Source: Chrysogorgia sp. JL179-B06 (lineage: Eukaryota; Cnidaria; Anthozoa; Scleralcyonacea; Chrysogorgiidae). Taken from it: a DNA stretch of 64,000 nucleotides. Under the pieces are notes generated by a model. That model did not search any database and had not been told where the DNA came from. It saw only the letters and a list, made by a program, of their open reading frames with translations. The stretch lies in NCBI GenBank assembly GCA_035772405.1, contig JAYKKM010000256.1, positions 124,001 through 188,000 of the forward strand. The letters are read 5' to 3'. Shown here piece after piece: positions 45,667 to 57,879 of the stretch. The translations under genes were made by a program, and so were the position numbers. Positions within the stretch are counted from its first letter, which is position 1. Every line of letters begins with the position of its first letter.

Positions 45667-47830
45667 ACGGTCCGTGTCTTTTCTCTTGATGTATGCTGTT
45701 GTAGATAAACCAGTGTGTCCATGCACAGATGCGAAGGGTGCGATGTAGGTTATGTTCGAGAAGTTTGTCAAATGAATCTAAGACAGGCTCGGATTTTACG
45801 ACGCAAAGTACTTCTCGTATTACTTTGGCTTCGGCTGCACGTGATGTCTGTGTCACGGGGTTTTCTGGCCATTCACACGGATCCTGTAACCATTCTGGCC
45901 CTGTCAACCAGAGTGCTGTGGAAGTAACAGGTCCCCCTCTGCTTGCAATATCGGCAGGGTTGTCTTTAGTTTGTACATGTCGCCACTGTATTTCTGGGTG
46001 CGCATGTATCTTTGCCAACGATTTGTAACGAATTGCTTGTAGACTCCATTGCCACATATCCAATGCAGCGCGACCGTGCTATCCAGCCACGTGTAGATAG
46101 AGGGTGTAGGTAACTTTGGAAGGGCGGTGCACACATTCACGACGAGATTGGTAACCATGTGGGCAGCGACCAACTCTACTCGTGGCACAGTTAGGCTTCG
46201 CTTAGCCAATCTGCTCTTGGCTGCCACGAGTCGCTGTGTTATTCCCGAGGGTTGTCTGACGAGGGTTGTCCCCGACGTCCTGGATGCATCTCGAAATGCA
46301 TGCAGTTCGATCTCTTCAACTTCCTATTGGTGGCTCACGATTGATCTTGGTACTTGCTCTTCAGATCTCAAGTGACTCTCATTGAGGTTTGCATCCCACG
46401 GCGTGTTCGCTTCACACACGTCTCGATATATCAGCTTGCCCTCTAGTGTTAGGGGTGACACTAGGCCCAAAGGGTCGTTAAACCCTTGCCAGTTTGCTAA
46501 GTATGCCACGCTTTGTCATCGGTGTGTTGTCATCTGAGAAAGTCACTGCCATAGTATCTGTACACTTGTTCCACTTGAGACCAAGTAATTTAGATTCACG
46601 GGGTTTGACCATGAGTTGCTGCTTCGCATCAGACTGATCTTCTAGAACTTCTGACGATTCTTCAGCTTCTAACTGCGGTATGTTCGAGTTCCACTTGTGC
46701 AATTCGAACGTGGCGTCTCCCAATATTACTTGGGCTGCTGTCTTATGTGCTGTCTGTACAGTTAGTCACCAGTGAGTACGTCATCGACATACATGCTACG
46801 CCATAGGTGCATGCGTGACTTCATCAGGGTGACTTTCCGACCACTTGTCTAGGTGGCTTTCGAGGACTCCTTCAAGAAGATACGGTGATGAAACTAAGCC
46901 AAATAAGCCTCTTGTAAAACACAAGGTCTCCAAAATCGAGTGTTCGTCTTTTTGCCAATGAAACTGCAACGCGTCTCTCTCGCATTCCTTTATTCGGATC
47001 TGAAGGAATGCCTGGCGTATGTCTCCTGAAATCAACACCGGATAGGCTCTCTGCTGTATCAATACGTCCCAGAGTTTATTTTGCAATGTTGGTCCTGGGT
47101 GGAGGCATTCGTTGAGTGTTGGCGCGTTGGTGTTTACTCTTGTGGAAGCGTCATATACAATGCGCGTTTTTGTAGTCTCGGCAGTCTCCTTGATAACGAA
47201 CTTGTGTGGAATGTAGAACGCTTTGTTCTGCAGTATTTCTGGTGCTGGCTCCACTATACCCTCCCTGATAATCGTATCATATTCTTCGGTATGACCACTT
47301 CGCTGCAATTTCTTTGTCAGTCCGTTGAGACGGCAGAGACTCCCGGCTTCGTTAGGTGGAAGAGGCAGATGGTTGTTTCTCCAGGGTAAACCCGTTTCAT
47401 ACCATCCTTCGGGTGAACGTTGTAACTGTTCCTTGAACTCAGCATGTACTATCTGTTGATCATGCTTGGATGAATCTTTGAGACCGAGGATATCTAGACG
47501 ACAAAGCTCTTTGTAATTCGCTTTAGTTGTCTGGCACAGGAACATGGTGGTTTTGTCGAACTCTTTCCCAGGTGACATAATAAACCATCCCATTTTCGTG
47601 TATTCAGCAATGGGTTCACCAACTTTCCCAATAAGTGGCTTCTTGTCGGTCTTGATCTTGGTGTAGTCACCATGCTAAGGATCACATGAATTGGTAATTG
47701 TGCTTTGGTGTCCTTGTCGGCCACATTGACTCGTTCCAAATGGGGATATCTTGCTTTCATCTCTTCATACCGTGGATTATCAATAGATAATATGGCTTTT
47801 ATTCACCTTTGTCAATTTCACGTTCATTTG
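45667..47830 (-). pseudogene. BEL/Pao pol, second copy (protease to RNase H)
   Basis: Minus strand: protease-region tail (IDNPRYEEMKARYPHLERVN, DKDTKAQLPIHVIL; 47494-47830). The RT follows in an unbroken 265-codon frame, 46796-47593 (LPWRNNHLPLPPNEA, RIVYDAST, ISGDIRQAFLQIRIKECE, SMYVDDVLTGD beyond it). Shifted RNase H pieces come next (LGLKWNKCTD, RLAKRSLTVPRVELVAAHMV, WLDSTVALHWICGNG). It stops at 45667 against the LINE's (ATG)n tail, before the integrase. YVDD is kept here, unlike the YVDN of the copy at 7 kb. Confidence 0.9.
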
Positions 47831-49195
47831 AAATGTGTTGTCAGTCGATTCTACCACGGCGTCGTAGGTCTCCGACGGAGGTGCCAGCCACGTTTCGTAA
47901 ATTACACGCCTCCCAGAGTATGTATCTACGAAAAATCACTGATCTAGAAACCAAATTTAGCTTTTTACTTTAATGCGTCTTTACCTCGAATATCCTTCGC
48001 TTGCTCACTTCGCTCTCCAATTACATATACCCCCCCCCGCAAACATGTCGATCACTTTTGGCTCTCTTGGTTCGTTCGTGGGAGTTACGCGATTTCCTAG
48101 TTTGCCCAAATCTTCAACAAGTTATCTTAACTATAGTTATTAGAAAACTACAGTTTTTGTTCCAAAATACTATAGTTTTCATAACTATAGTTTTTGTAGT
48201 TTTTATAGTAAAAAAGTAGAGTGCTGCTCAATAGACAGTGTTTTGGATATATATAATAGTTTTTATAGTACTCTTCAGACTTCAATAAAACAACCATACA
48301 ATAGTTGTACTGTATGTATTGCTCAGAAATCTTTAAACACATTTTGAAATACTTAACAGAGCGATTTATGCTATATACCATTAGAAATCGGCCAATGACA
48401 AATCACAATTGTGGTTTAAAGTTTGTAGCTATCATGGAACAATTTAAATAATTGCTCAATATAAATCTTTTGACAAATTTTGAAATACTTCAAAAGCCCT
48501 TGAACAACCACAATTGTGGTGTAAATATGAAGTAGGAACATCTGCACGTAGGGGATATTTCACCAGAGCATAACCTTAGAAGAGAGAAGATATTATGTTT
48601 TGGTTGCATCACATTTTTAAACCAAGAATCAACCAACATCTTCACCATTTTGTTAATGAGTGGGATAATCATTCTTTGAGAACTGTAAGTGGACTGCCTG
48701 ATATTTCACCAGAACATAACCTGCAGGTAAATGAGGTTATGCAATAACCAAGACTAACATCTAGCTAACCATGCATCATAAATGAGTGGCACCTAGCACG
48801 TGCACCAAAGGGGTAGGTAAGGGACTGGAACGACCCCATAGTCAGCATTAGCGCACTTGCTTGACTAGCAGTGACACGCATGTTCTGGAGCTTTGTGACA
48901 TTGTGCACCTTTGCCATATAAATATGTCTACAGAAAGCAGATCATCATCAAGTGAGACGACTTCTCATGATGCTGAGCAGCAAAATGTGATTGTATATCC
49001 GATAAACACAGACACAAATAGCTTAGGATACTCGTACATCTAAAGGTTCATGTTTATTGGCAATATTGAAGATTCAAGCCAATCAAAGTAAAAGTTTATA
49101 ATGATATTCTAAATAAATAAACCACTGAACCAAAACGCACATTGCACCACCTATGGCTATGGGAGATATGTACAAAGAGATGTGTTCTTCTTCGA
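47831..49195. other. Non-coding flank with AT-rich short repeats
   Basis: AACTATAGTTTT words recur in both orientations at 48125-48220 and AACCACAATTGTGGT occurs at 48400 and 48508. A small ORF at 48861 (TESRSSSSETTSHDAEQQNV) is Ser-rich but unsupported. No gene or clear element is seen. Confidence 0.5.
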
Positions 49196-50659
49196 GGGGG
49201 AGTCAGTTCCAATAACAACTTGAGTTCATATGAAAGGTTATATCATAGTTACTTACTCTGTAAAATATAAAAACCGAAACTTGAATATAATGGGAGAAAA
49301 TACACCATGAACTGGCATAAAATCGTAAACATGAAGGCCGCCATAGTACATCTCTGCGAAACCGCGATCTCTCGTCGTGACGTCAGTGCGCGGTTCTGAA
49401 TGTTTTCCCACATAATTTACATGAATTTATATGCAAATGGTACTCGAGTGAATCTTCAAGTGATAATGGCAGTTTTGTGAGCTCAGAAACAGAAGACGAA
49501 TATGGAATATGACGGGAATCTGATTGTGCCTTTTCAGACACAAATGTATCAAGTACAGGAGAAAACTCGTCGACAGAATCCGAAGGACCAAAAAGACTTG
49601 ATGGTTTAGACCACTGATCTAGAAATAGACTGGATAGTGCATCCTATACTGAGCGCCTTAATGAAAATGTAACCGGAAGTCACGCCCTTTTTGTGAGCGA
49701 CGCCACCATATTGGAAGGTCCCACTTTGAGGAGCGAGCTAATACATTTTACTGTTGCGAAGTCGTTTTCGTATATAATCACGAAATAAACGAACAAAGCA
49801 AATTCATTTTGGTATTTCAAGCAACAGGACACATCATGGGACTATGGAGGATCTAAAAACGTGAAGGAAAACTGAATGGTAAGTAAATAAGTTGACATTT
49901 TGACGAAATTTCGAAGCGGGCCGAGCGACCAGCGAGCTCCAAAATCGTGAAAAGGGTTTTAATACAACACTACCGTGAATAAACTGAAAGTTAAAATACA
50001 AGTGTGAGATAATACTATAATTGTGAAATGTTTTCAATTGGTAGATCATTTGCAAAAGCGAAAGAGGTGCAATTAAAGGTACAAAAGATAGATTGGCTTG
50101 TACAGTAGTTGTAGCCGTAGATTTCGACAAGTAGTACATGGGACTGTGACAGGAGCATGTTTTACTCTATTTAAAGTTTGCAATATTTAATATTTGGTGC
50201 CTTCCATAAAATTAGCTGTAGCATGCATCATAAAAATAGTTTGCCAGTTTGTTTTAACATATTCCAGGTCCAGTGTCACTGTGTGTAACTTGTTGTGTTG
50301 GCATTTAAGAATATTCTTAATTTTTATGAGAAATTGTTTGTGAGTACTACTGTATTTGTAAATTTTAATGTGATATTTGTATGTTACAGGTACATGTAGT
50401 TGAAAATAAAACAACTATATATGAAGGAAGAACTCAAAGGTGAAGTGACATAACAAGTTAATACAGAATATAATTAAACTGTTATTTACAGTTTTCAAAC
50501 TTTGTAAATCATAAATCATTCAATTAAAGAACATTTTTACAATTCTTGAGTGTATTTTTTCTTGTGTAGTTTGATTCTGTATATATAAATGAAAAAGTTT
50601 AAGAATTTAATCTTTTCTCTGACTTCTATAACTTATGTTTATCAGACATATCATCATTG

Positions 50660-50908
50660 TTCAATAAATTATATGACCATATGTTTGACTCTGCAGTTGA
50701 TGACAACCATGTTTATGGACTCATCAAACAAATCATCAAGTGCTACTGCAAAGTCAGACTTTACCACCTTGGTAAGGAAGCCACACAGCATCTCTGTGGA
50801 AAGAAAATAAGAAAAAACTTAGTAAACTGGTCCTATTTAACTGCACAGGCTGTTGAAACATCACTACCACCAACATCAACAATCTTTCTCAAGACTACAC
50901 TAACCTAG
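50660..50908 (+). pseudogene. Uncharacterised coding remnant in the nested element
   Basis: The frame reads FNKLYDHMFDSAVDDNHVYG, then LIKQIIKCYCKVRLYHLGKE and ATQHLCGKKIRKNL, to a stop. The composition is protein-like and I associate the string with recurrent coral hypothetical proteins, probably the C-terminus of this element's own gene. No function is recognised. Confidence 0.4.
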
Positions 50909-51193
50909 AGTATCTGACTCTGACTACTGCTGAGACCATCAAAATGCCAGTCACTATTATCAACATCAGCAATCTTTATGAAGAATACATTCATTATCAC
51001 TGGTTGGTTAAAGAGAAGAAAGATGGTTAAAGAGAAGGAAGATGGCTAAAGATTTTAAAACCGGTTCCTTGAACCACCAAATATACTCAAAAGTTTACAA
51101 ACAATTTTCTCGAATAGATCAATAAAACTGGTGCACATACAGGTTATCTCAAATACATGATTTACAAGAATACGTCTGACTGCACCAACATGT

Positions 51194-51242
51194 TAGCCTG
51201 CGTATCTCCCGCCCCTCCCCCGAGAGCCAGCTACGCAGGCTA
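51194..51242. mobile_element. 49-bp minimal element, 9-bp target duplication
   Basis: TAGCCTGCGTA at the left and its reverse complement TACGCAGGCTA at the right enclose 27 bases of C-rich sequence. CCAACATGT lies exactly on both sides (51185-51193, 51243-51251). The terminus is the same as in the 1,052-bp element at 26386-27437, which also has a 9-bp duplication, so both belong to one family moved by the same transposase (inference). Confidence 0.85.
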
Positions 51243-51359
51243 CCAACATGTACACAGTCAACACTCTCAAAAATAGACCAAATAGTGATTATCAATTGCA
51301 ATTTTTTTGCATCTGGCTGAACTTTTCATTGTGATTTCGAATTAAGAAATATACATACA

Positions 51360-51385
51360 TAATAATAATAATAATAATAATAATA
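51360..51385. repeat. (AAT)n microsatellite
   Basis: About eight AAT units inside the nested 2.4-kb element. Confidence 0.9.
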
Positions 51386-53112
51386 GATGTACTCTAAGAT
51401 GCACCGAGTTTAATAAACAATATATTTTTACTCAAAGAAAACTCGGGGTAATGATTAAAATAGGTTGTCCATGCATTCATAAAATCTACCAGATGGGGTT
51501 ATCTAATTCGGGCTTTAATACATCATACTAAAATATACTTTTTAGTCACAACTCACACAATAATCGAAATAGCTATATTTCAAGACTTACCATAGCGGTT
51601 GTTTGTAGTAAAGCTTGTTCAGTTGATCAAATTTTCCGAATTATTTTAGTCTTCTAGCAGTGTTCCATATTCTGAGTAAATGAATGATAACGGCCTTCGT
51701 CAGTTCAAAGTTGTAATCACCGATACTGAGAGCTCGTACCATCGAACTCGCAAATTCCGTTTTTCCCAAGAATTTGGGGCCAAACAACTACAATTTCTCT
51801 CTCAAAATGCTTCACGTGTCCTCTCTTTCTCGTAATAAATAAAATTGTCCGATCGCGATGGAGAAAATGCTTTAAAACACGAAAACTCTAACTGCGCAAC
51901 AGTAACTAATATGGACCTTCCAATATGGCCGCCACGACCAACCGGAAGCTTCATTTTCAGACAATACATGCTCTATCCAGTCTATATATAGATCAGTGGT
52001 TTAGACTGGTAAACATCTGTTTGTTTGTTTTTTACCATCACTGCGCTAGTTTTATCGCATCAGAATTGGACTAATTATTGATTTCTATTCGTATGAAATG
52101 AGGCAAAGATCTTTCTTTTATAGGACCTCTCTGATAATAATAAATATTGTCAATAATAATTCAGCTTTTTATAATTAAGTTTGTGTTTGTCAATGATAAG
52201 AGGACCAGGAAAACAAGATTTTCTTCCTTGCTCACATAGGTGTACTTGCACTCACTGCCAGATAATGGACAGAAATGAGGAGTGTGTGTAAATAAGAACC
52301 AAGAAGTAGCACAAGTGGAGCAAATATCAGTACCTGCTTGTATCACAGATAACCCTGGATTTCAGGCTGTTTGCTTAAACTACTGGGTTCTACAGACAGC
52401 TTGGAATCAATACAAGCAACAATATGGTGCCAAAGCAATTGGAGGACCAGAACACAAACAACTCAGACATGTAGCTTATAGACAATTAGTTAGATGGTGC
52501 TGGGGTGTGTTAGGTAAAGAAACAAGAATTGTCCTACTATCCTGTGCAGTCAGCTGCATTAGAGCACATTTCCCACCCGCTGGGCTAGAAGAAGATTTTG
52601 TTTTCACTAGCTTCATGTTGCAGATGAGTGAATATAGAGACTAAACTAATTTAGACTGCGATAAAATGTTTTTCTTGTCATAACAGGAATTTTTGTATAT
52701 GGTACTACTCACAATTATTTTTCTAACATATGTACAGCAAATGGAATTTAATTGGTATTGTTAATAATTAAACTGTCAATACAGTATTTTTCTTTTAAAA
52801 TGTCGATTTCCTTGTAATTTCTAGTTGATCTTTACTGCTATGCATATACCATACAAGTCAAAATACAATCTAAAAATTTGAAGACTGAACATACAACTTT
52901 AACATGTACATATTAAATCATGACTTCATTTTCATATTACATCATGACTTTACCACTTCAAACAGGTGCAATTCTGTAAATGCAAAGTGAAATATGGTGT
53001 AAATGTCTTTCAAAATGTCCAAAGTGTCTGTTCTAATCATAGTAAAACAATAAAAATGTTAGTTTAGGACCACATGAATAGTCCTTAATACCAACACTCC
53101 TATGTAAATAAC

Positions 53113-53400
53113 TCTAACTAGCACAGTGGTTAGTACTTGTGCCGTTCACCTCTGCGACCAGGGTTCTATTCCTACACAGTGCATTTATCTGATTAAAAAT
53201 TTCACGTTGCCCACATGCGGGAAGAGTGCTCTTCCAGTTTGACTCTACCAAACATATCAGGTTTTCTCTGGGTATTGCGGTTTTCTCCTGTATTGACACT
53301 GGACCATTAAGGGGTGGCCCTTACTGGACCACTAGTGATAACACAGTTAGATATAGCTGATAGTTATCCAGTACAAATAAGGTTAGTTTAGTTTTAGTTT
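53113..53400 (+). repeat. tRNA-derived SINE
   Basis: The A-box-like TAGCACAGTGGTTAGTAC and B-box-like GACCAGGGTTCTATTCC are spaced as in a tRNA gene, followed by a tRNA-unrelated body (CACATGCGGGAAGAGTGC, ACTGGACCATTAAGGGGTGG). The T arm is altered and no tRNA fold is complete, so it is a SINE and not a tRNA gene. It lies between the convergent genes of the Kolobok-like element. Confidence 0.7.
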
Positions 53401-53499
53401 ATTTTTTTGTAGTTTCGGCCAGGGATTTTGCTCCTGTCCTGAAACCATTCTCGTTTTATGGGCTTGTACAACTTCATCTTTACATGGCCTTGGTTCAGT

Positions 53500-55909
53500 T
53501 GCAATGTTTTGAGGTATTAGTTGGTGTTGAAGAAGGTATTTCAGCGCCATCTTTATGGCTTAATACATCTTGCATGAGGTCAGCAATGAAACCAAAGGAT
53601 TTCTCTTCAACAACTGGTTTTGCCACCCATTTCTTTCTTCCCTTGGGGAACACCAGTTTATATCTCTTATTTCCTTTGGTTCTCCCTTTCTTTATTGTAG
53701 CTTGCTTTCTTCCAGTGTTGTGGTTACCATCCCTGCAAAAGAAAAATGCTGACGTTTTGGTGCATGCTTTAATAAAAGGGAATGGTATACTTCTAGATTG
53801 CCTGTGTGGTGAAACTCTAATTTTGACAGGTTTTTCAGCAATTTTTTGTCAAGGACAATTTCCTCCAGCGCAACATGTGCAGGTGATCTTGCTTCCAACC
53901 ATGTTGTCTTCTTTACTTTATTCCTTGAGAGTTTGTGATGCTCACATTTATGTACTTTGCTCCCCTCCTTCCACCTGTGTTCATTGAAAACATGATGGAG
54001 AACAGCCACCACCCACTTCTGCCACAGCAATTCAGGGTCTCATTTGCATGATTGAGCACACCACCACAGATGATTAGATACAGATTGTACCCAGGTGCAC
54101 ACGTCATATTGATGGATTATAGAAGGGTGCTTCTTTCGTAATTCAGATGTAATTTGTGTATGACGATCTGTTGTCAAAGATCTGATTTTCACATTTTTTG
54201 CAATGACCTTGTTGAGTGATCTCTGACATACCTCATTCTCCATAGCATTAGAAGATGAAACTTCAGAAACATGCACAAGAGAAAAGTCTACAATTTTATC
54301 TGACTTTTCACCCATTAAGGAGTATGTGCCCGCCTATCACCACAGAGATTAACTTCCTTTTGTTTGCTGACCGTATTGATCACCTCCTGCTGTTGCACTT
54401 CATATGCACTGTTGATCACTGGGAAAAGGATTTTGCGTTGAACATCATAAAATTGATGTTCAAGTTCAAATTGAGAGCTTGAGCAAATTTTTGTGTTGAT
54501 TCAAATGTTCCTCCAGTAAAGAGAACAGCAGCTGTAATCACAACGTTGCCTGCTGGTTTTTCATTAATTTCAGGCTGGGAGGTCCACTTACTGGTATGAT
54601 TCATTGAGCATGTAGATTTTACTGTAACCATGCTACCGGTATGTGTTTTTTCTACTTCACAAAGTGAGCCACATGTCTTACACAACAAAAACAGCTGGTC
54701 AAGCTCCCTTTCAAACACAATGAATTTTCTTTCATTATTTAATTCCTCATTTTCAGATTCACAGCTTTGTTCCGATCTGCATCAACACAAACACAAACAT
54801 ATTCATCATCAGTATCTGACTTGCAGTTGCTGCTAATACATCATCATCCACGGACTGTTTGACATCAGATGCTTCGCTGAATGTGTTTGTTTCAACAGTA
54901 GTTTGAGTAGGGGTACTAGGGGATGATTCGGGAAAAACAAAGGTGACAGGGTAATTATGATCTACAAGGTGATCAAAACTATCTGCTTGATGTTTACCAC
55001 CAGATTCACTAAAAGGTGTATTGGTTGATAATCCTTTTCCTTGGTTTTCGTATTGCAATGTAGGAGTACTTATGCTTCGTTTAGATAAGCTTTCACATTG
55101 AGTTTCTGCATCTGCAACTTGTAGAACTTCATGTTGAGTTACATCTGGTGCTAGCTGAGTGCAGTCTTCAGAGGTTTGCTGATTCAGATGGTTCTCATCA
55201 CTGGTAGAACATTGGGTAACACAATCAACATACAACAGTTTTTCAATCTCCTAGAAACATGGATTTATGTAAGACGAGTGTGTGTTTTATCTACTGTAGA
55301 TAAAACTACTGTAGACACGCTAACATTATAATACACGCAGACATATATGTCTAGACATATAAACAGTTCTGTTCGTCTGGATAAAAATTCACTCTTGATC
55401 ACTATTTATGATGGAACTTTTAACAATATATTTTAATGAAAAGATACCGTTTGTTATAGACCTCTAAGACTATTAAAGTGAATGAGATAATATGTAATAT
55501 GATATTTGTTATGATAAGTAACTCAAGTAATACGTGTCTGAACATACTTTGTCTTGGGCAATGTTGTCTTCGATATTGTCTCGCTTCTGTATCCTTTTCT
55601 GAGATAAAATGCGCCCAGGTTTACAGGAAGAGAACGGAAAAATAGAAGGCACGCTTCCTTGTTTTAGGATTTTCTTTGTCTTCTGGCCACAGGATAGCTT
55701 TAGAGAAAACTCAAAACAATCGGGCGTAAAGTGAACACTGCAAACATAGCAAGGATTTCCCTTCGGGAGATTCTCACGACGTACTCGTTTCAACCACGTT
55801 TTTCGTTATTGTCGATCGCTTGGAAAACGGTGATAGGATATATCATGCAGTCCCTTTGGTTTTCTTTGAATCATTTGTACAATTCGGAATCATACAATGC
55901 AGCATGAAT
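53500..55909 (-). pseudogene. THAP-domain Kolobok-like transposase
   Basis: Exon 1 (55909-55548) starts MLHCMIPNCTND and, after a one-base shift, YHRFPSDRQ...TWLKRVRRENLPKGNP, CYVCSVHFTPDCFE: the C2CH THAP finger. A GTATGT donor and an acceptor at 55251 join it in phase to EIEKLLYVDCVTQCSTSDEN and an acidic linker. The catalytic region follows in shifted pieces: FERELDQLFLLCKTCGSLCE, GNVVITAAVLFTGGTFESTQ, IVDFSLVHVSEVSSSNAMEN, VKIRSLTTDRHTQITSELRK, HHTGNLEVYHSLLLKHAPKR, and a basic tail near 53690-53520 (VFPKGRKKWVAKP). I recognise it as the THAP/Kolobok-type transposase common in cnidarians. About five frameshifts make it inactive. Confidence 0.75.
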
Positions 55910-56194
55910 ATTTATAAATATAGACTATACTCGTTTTGTTTATCGCGCGCTGTTCAAAATATGGAGAGGATCGCGCCAAACCGCGCACTGACGTCACGAC
56001 GAGACCGCTGTGTGACTGCGGTTTCGCTGAGATGTACAACATGGCGGCCTTCGTGTTTACGATTTTATGCCAGTTCATGGTGTATTTTCTCCCATTATAT
56101 TCACGTTTGGGTTTTTATATTTTACAGAGTAAGTAACTATGATATAACCTTTCATATGAACTTAAGTTGTTATTGGAACTGACTTCCCCTTTAA

Positions 56195-57879
56195 ACTAGT
56201 CAGTCTTTGAATAAAACTTTAAATAAATGACAAACCATCGAAATTCAACACCTCTTGTATTCAATGCTGCGAGCAACGGCTAAATTTATCGAGTTTCAGC
56301 GCTGTCTTTTCTCTTTCTTCGATAAATTGTTTACTTGTTATCCATTCCACTCGGTCAGTATATTATATTTCGTCCTGATTCATTTGCCGTCGATTTTTCA
56401 ACCTTTTTGCACTCAACGCCACGCTCTAACTGAAATATATTCATGAAGTGAAACAATAACATTAGTATCATGGTTGACCATTACTCTTTAATAGTTATGT
56501 TATAGGATTGTATTCTTCTTCACGCCATTTCTCTCCTTTGTCTGCATGTAAATTTCGTTCAGTCTCGCTTTTGTAGCTTATAACCTAGCGTTAGTATTGT
56601 CCATGTGCTCGTCGCACCCAGTTTGTATTATTCGTTCTGGTCCTATATACTGCAATTTATATTGTAAGTATTTTAGTTATCTAGTGTTTCTCCTTTATCT
56701 TTTCTATATGTATTTAGTTAATTATATTACTTCATCTTTTCTCAGTAACAGCTTTCAAGCGAGTGTAAAGCAAATAAAGAAGCATGAATAAAAATGTAAA
56801 AAACGGCGAGTACAGTGCAATTCCATCACATACATCAGGAGAGAATCGGATCCGACAAACCGTGCCATGTGAACGAGCCTGTACATTGATTCCTAATTGA
56901 GTTTAAAAAACAAGATCATACTTTAATGGCCTGTTTATATGATCCTGGTATATAGATTCAATGCAAAAGATGGGGAAATGTTTAATCACATGATCGATAT
57001 CTTCACTAGTGAGGATATAGAAAATGTCACTGCATATTTCTTAGTAAAACACTCCCATCTATATAATAAACCGGGATATCCCGGTTGCCCGAGACGTATT
57101 TCATCCTGGGTTTATATGATATCGGTACACCGAGATGTCGCGGGTGACCGGGATGCGTGAAAATGTTGATAATCATTTCTCAATGAAGCAAAAACTAATT
57201 TTATTTGCATAAAAAGCATCCCATATTTTTTCATTTTGGCACTTTTTGGATATTTTACTTGGTCAGACGTTTTAAATTTCAATTCACTTCATCCCGCGAT
57301 GTTGCGCTTATATGAAAAAAATCTAGCCCTGTGTACCGGGATCTCAGTTGCTTCAACTGCGAAAATAACAGTAAATTATATACAAGCCGAGATGTAGGTA
57401 TACGGTATACTGGGATGCCCCGGTCTTGACCGGATTTTCATGAAGTACGAGCAATGCGCTCCAGTCCAAGTACTTAAAGGTGTACATTTGAAATATTATA
57501 CGTTATGTAGATTATTGTTTGCGATGACGACGTCGTTTGAAAACAGGAGTTTGACAGATATATTGTGGAGAAACACATACCCTATGTGAAACACTTTTAC
57601 AACAAGCACAGAAACCTGTGTCCATCCGGAGAGAAATTTATCCCAACTGATGTAGTACATTGTAACTGTGGTTTCGGAGAACCAGGAGCAAAGATTAAAT
57701 GAAGCTGAGGAGGTGAGAATACTTTCGGCATGCATGTAGAAACGAACTTAGTGTTGCTGTAATAATTATCACGGGACTGTAGAACGATTTCTATCATTAA
57801 AAAAAAATAATGGCCTTCATATGGGTTATGTAGTTTGAAAATGTGATAATTAAAAAGCCTATAAACTAAAAATTAATTC
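56195..57879. other. Non-coding stretch with CCGGGAT repeats
   Basis: No supported gene. Between 56930 and 57440 the words ATCCCGG, ACCGGGAT and TTTATATGA recur in both orientations (GATATCCCGGTTGCCCG, TGACCGGGATGCG, GTGTACCGGGATCTC, TGGGATGCCCCGG), suggesting a decayed palindromic element without clear ends. Confidence 0.5.

Larger units (their letters stand above)
49611..51999. mobile_element. 2,389-bp TIR element in an exon of the ballast gene
   Basis: The ends CCACTGATCTAGAAATAGAC and, reversed, CCACTGATCTATATATAGAC match, and the arms continue through TGGATAG, ACCGG and CCATATTGGAAGGTCC for about 115 bp. TTTAGA flanks both sides (49605-49610, 52000-52005); 8 bp (GGTTTAGA) if the terminal GG is counted as target. 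A possible first exon (MEDLKT) ends at a GTAAGT donor at 49880, and coding lies at 50660-50908. The superfamily is undetermined. Confidence 0.85.
49440..52644 (+). pseudogene. Ballast-domain (P2X7 C-terminal-like) gene inside the Kolobok-like element
   Basis: The first exon is Ser/Glu-rich (ESSSDNGSFVSSETEDEY, then SSTESEGPKRLDGLD) with one stop, interrupted after LDG by the 2,389-bp element. It resumes at 52006 and ends at a TG|GTAAAC donor. The second exon (about 52203-52644) has CSHRCTCTHCQIMDRNEEC, a frameshift at 52286, then NPGFQAVCLNYWVLQTAWNQ, LRHVAYRQLVRWCWGVLGKE and SCIRAHFPP to the stop. This is the zinc-binding ballast domain of P2X7 tails, without a channel. The domain is nearly full length. 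Cargo or accessory transposition factor are both possible. Confidence 0.75.
49196..56190. mobile_element. ~7-kb Kolobok-like element with two convergent genes
   Basis: About 215 bp at 49196-49410 recurs inverted at about 55965-56190 (GTCAGTTCCAATAACAACTT, TCATATGAAAGGTTATATCA, GAACTGGCATAAAATCGTAA, CGTGACGTCAGTGCGCGG). The right end adjoins TTAA (56191-56194); the left flank has TCGA, two changes away. Inside are a plus-strand ballast-domain gene and a minus-strand THAP/transposase gene, converging, each starting near its own terminal repeat. Later insertions are a 2,389-bp element at 49611-51999 and a SINE at 53113. TTAA plus THAP transposase fits Kolobok (family knowledge); the ballast gene is the unusual passenger. 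Confidence 0.7.

Noticed and set aside
48861..49043. Small Ser-rich ORF as first exon of the ballast gene
   Set aside because: It lies outside the left terminal repeat of the element and has no splice donor linking it.
53113..53190. tRNA gene
   Set aside because: A and B boxes are present but the stems do not complete and a SINE body follows directly.
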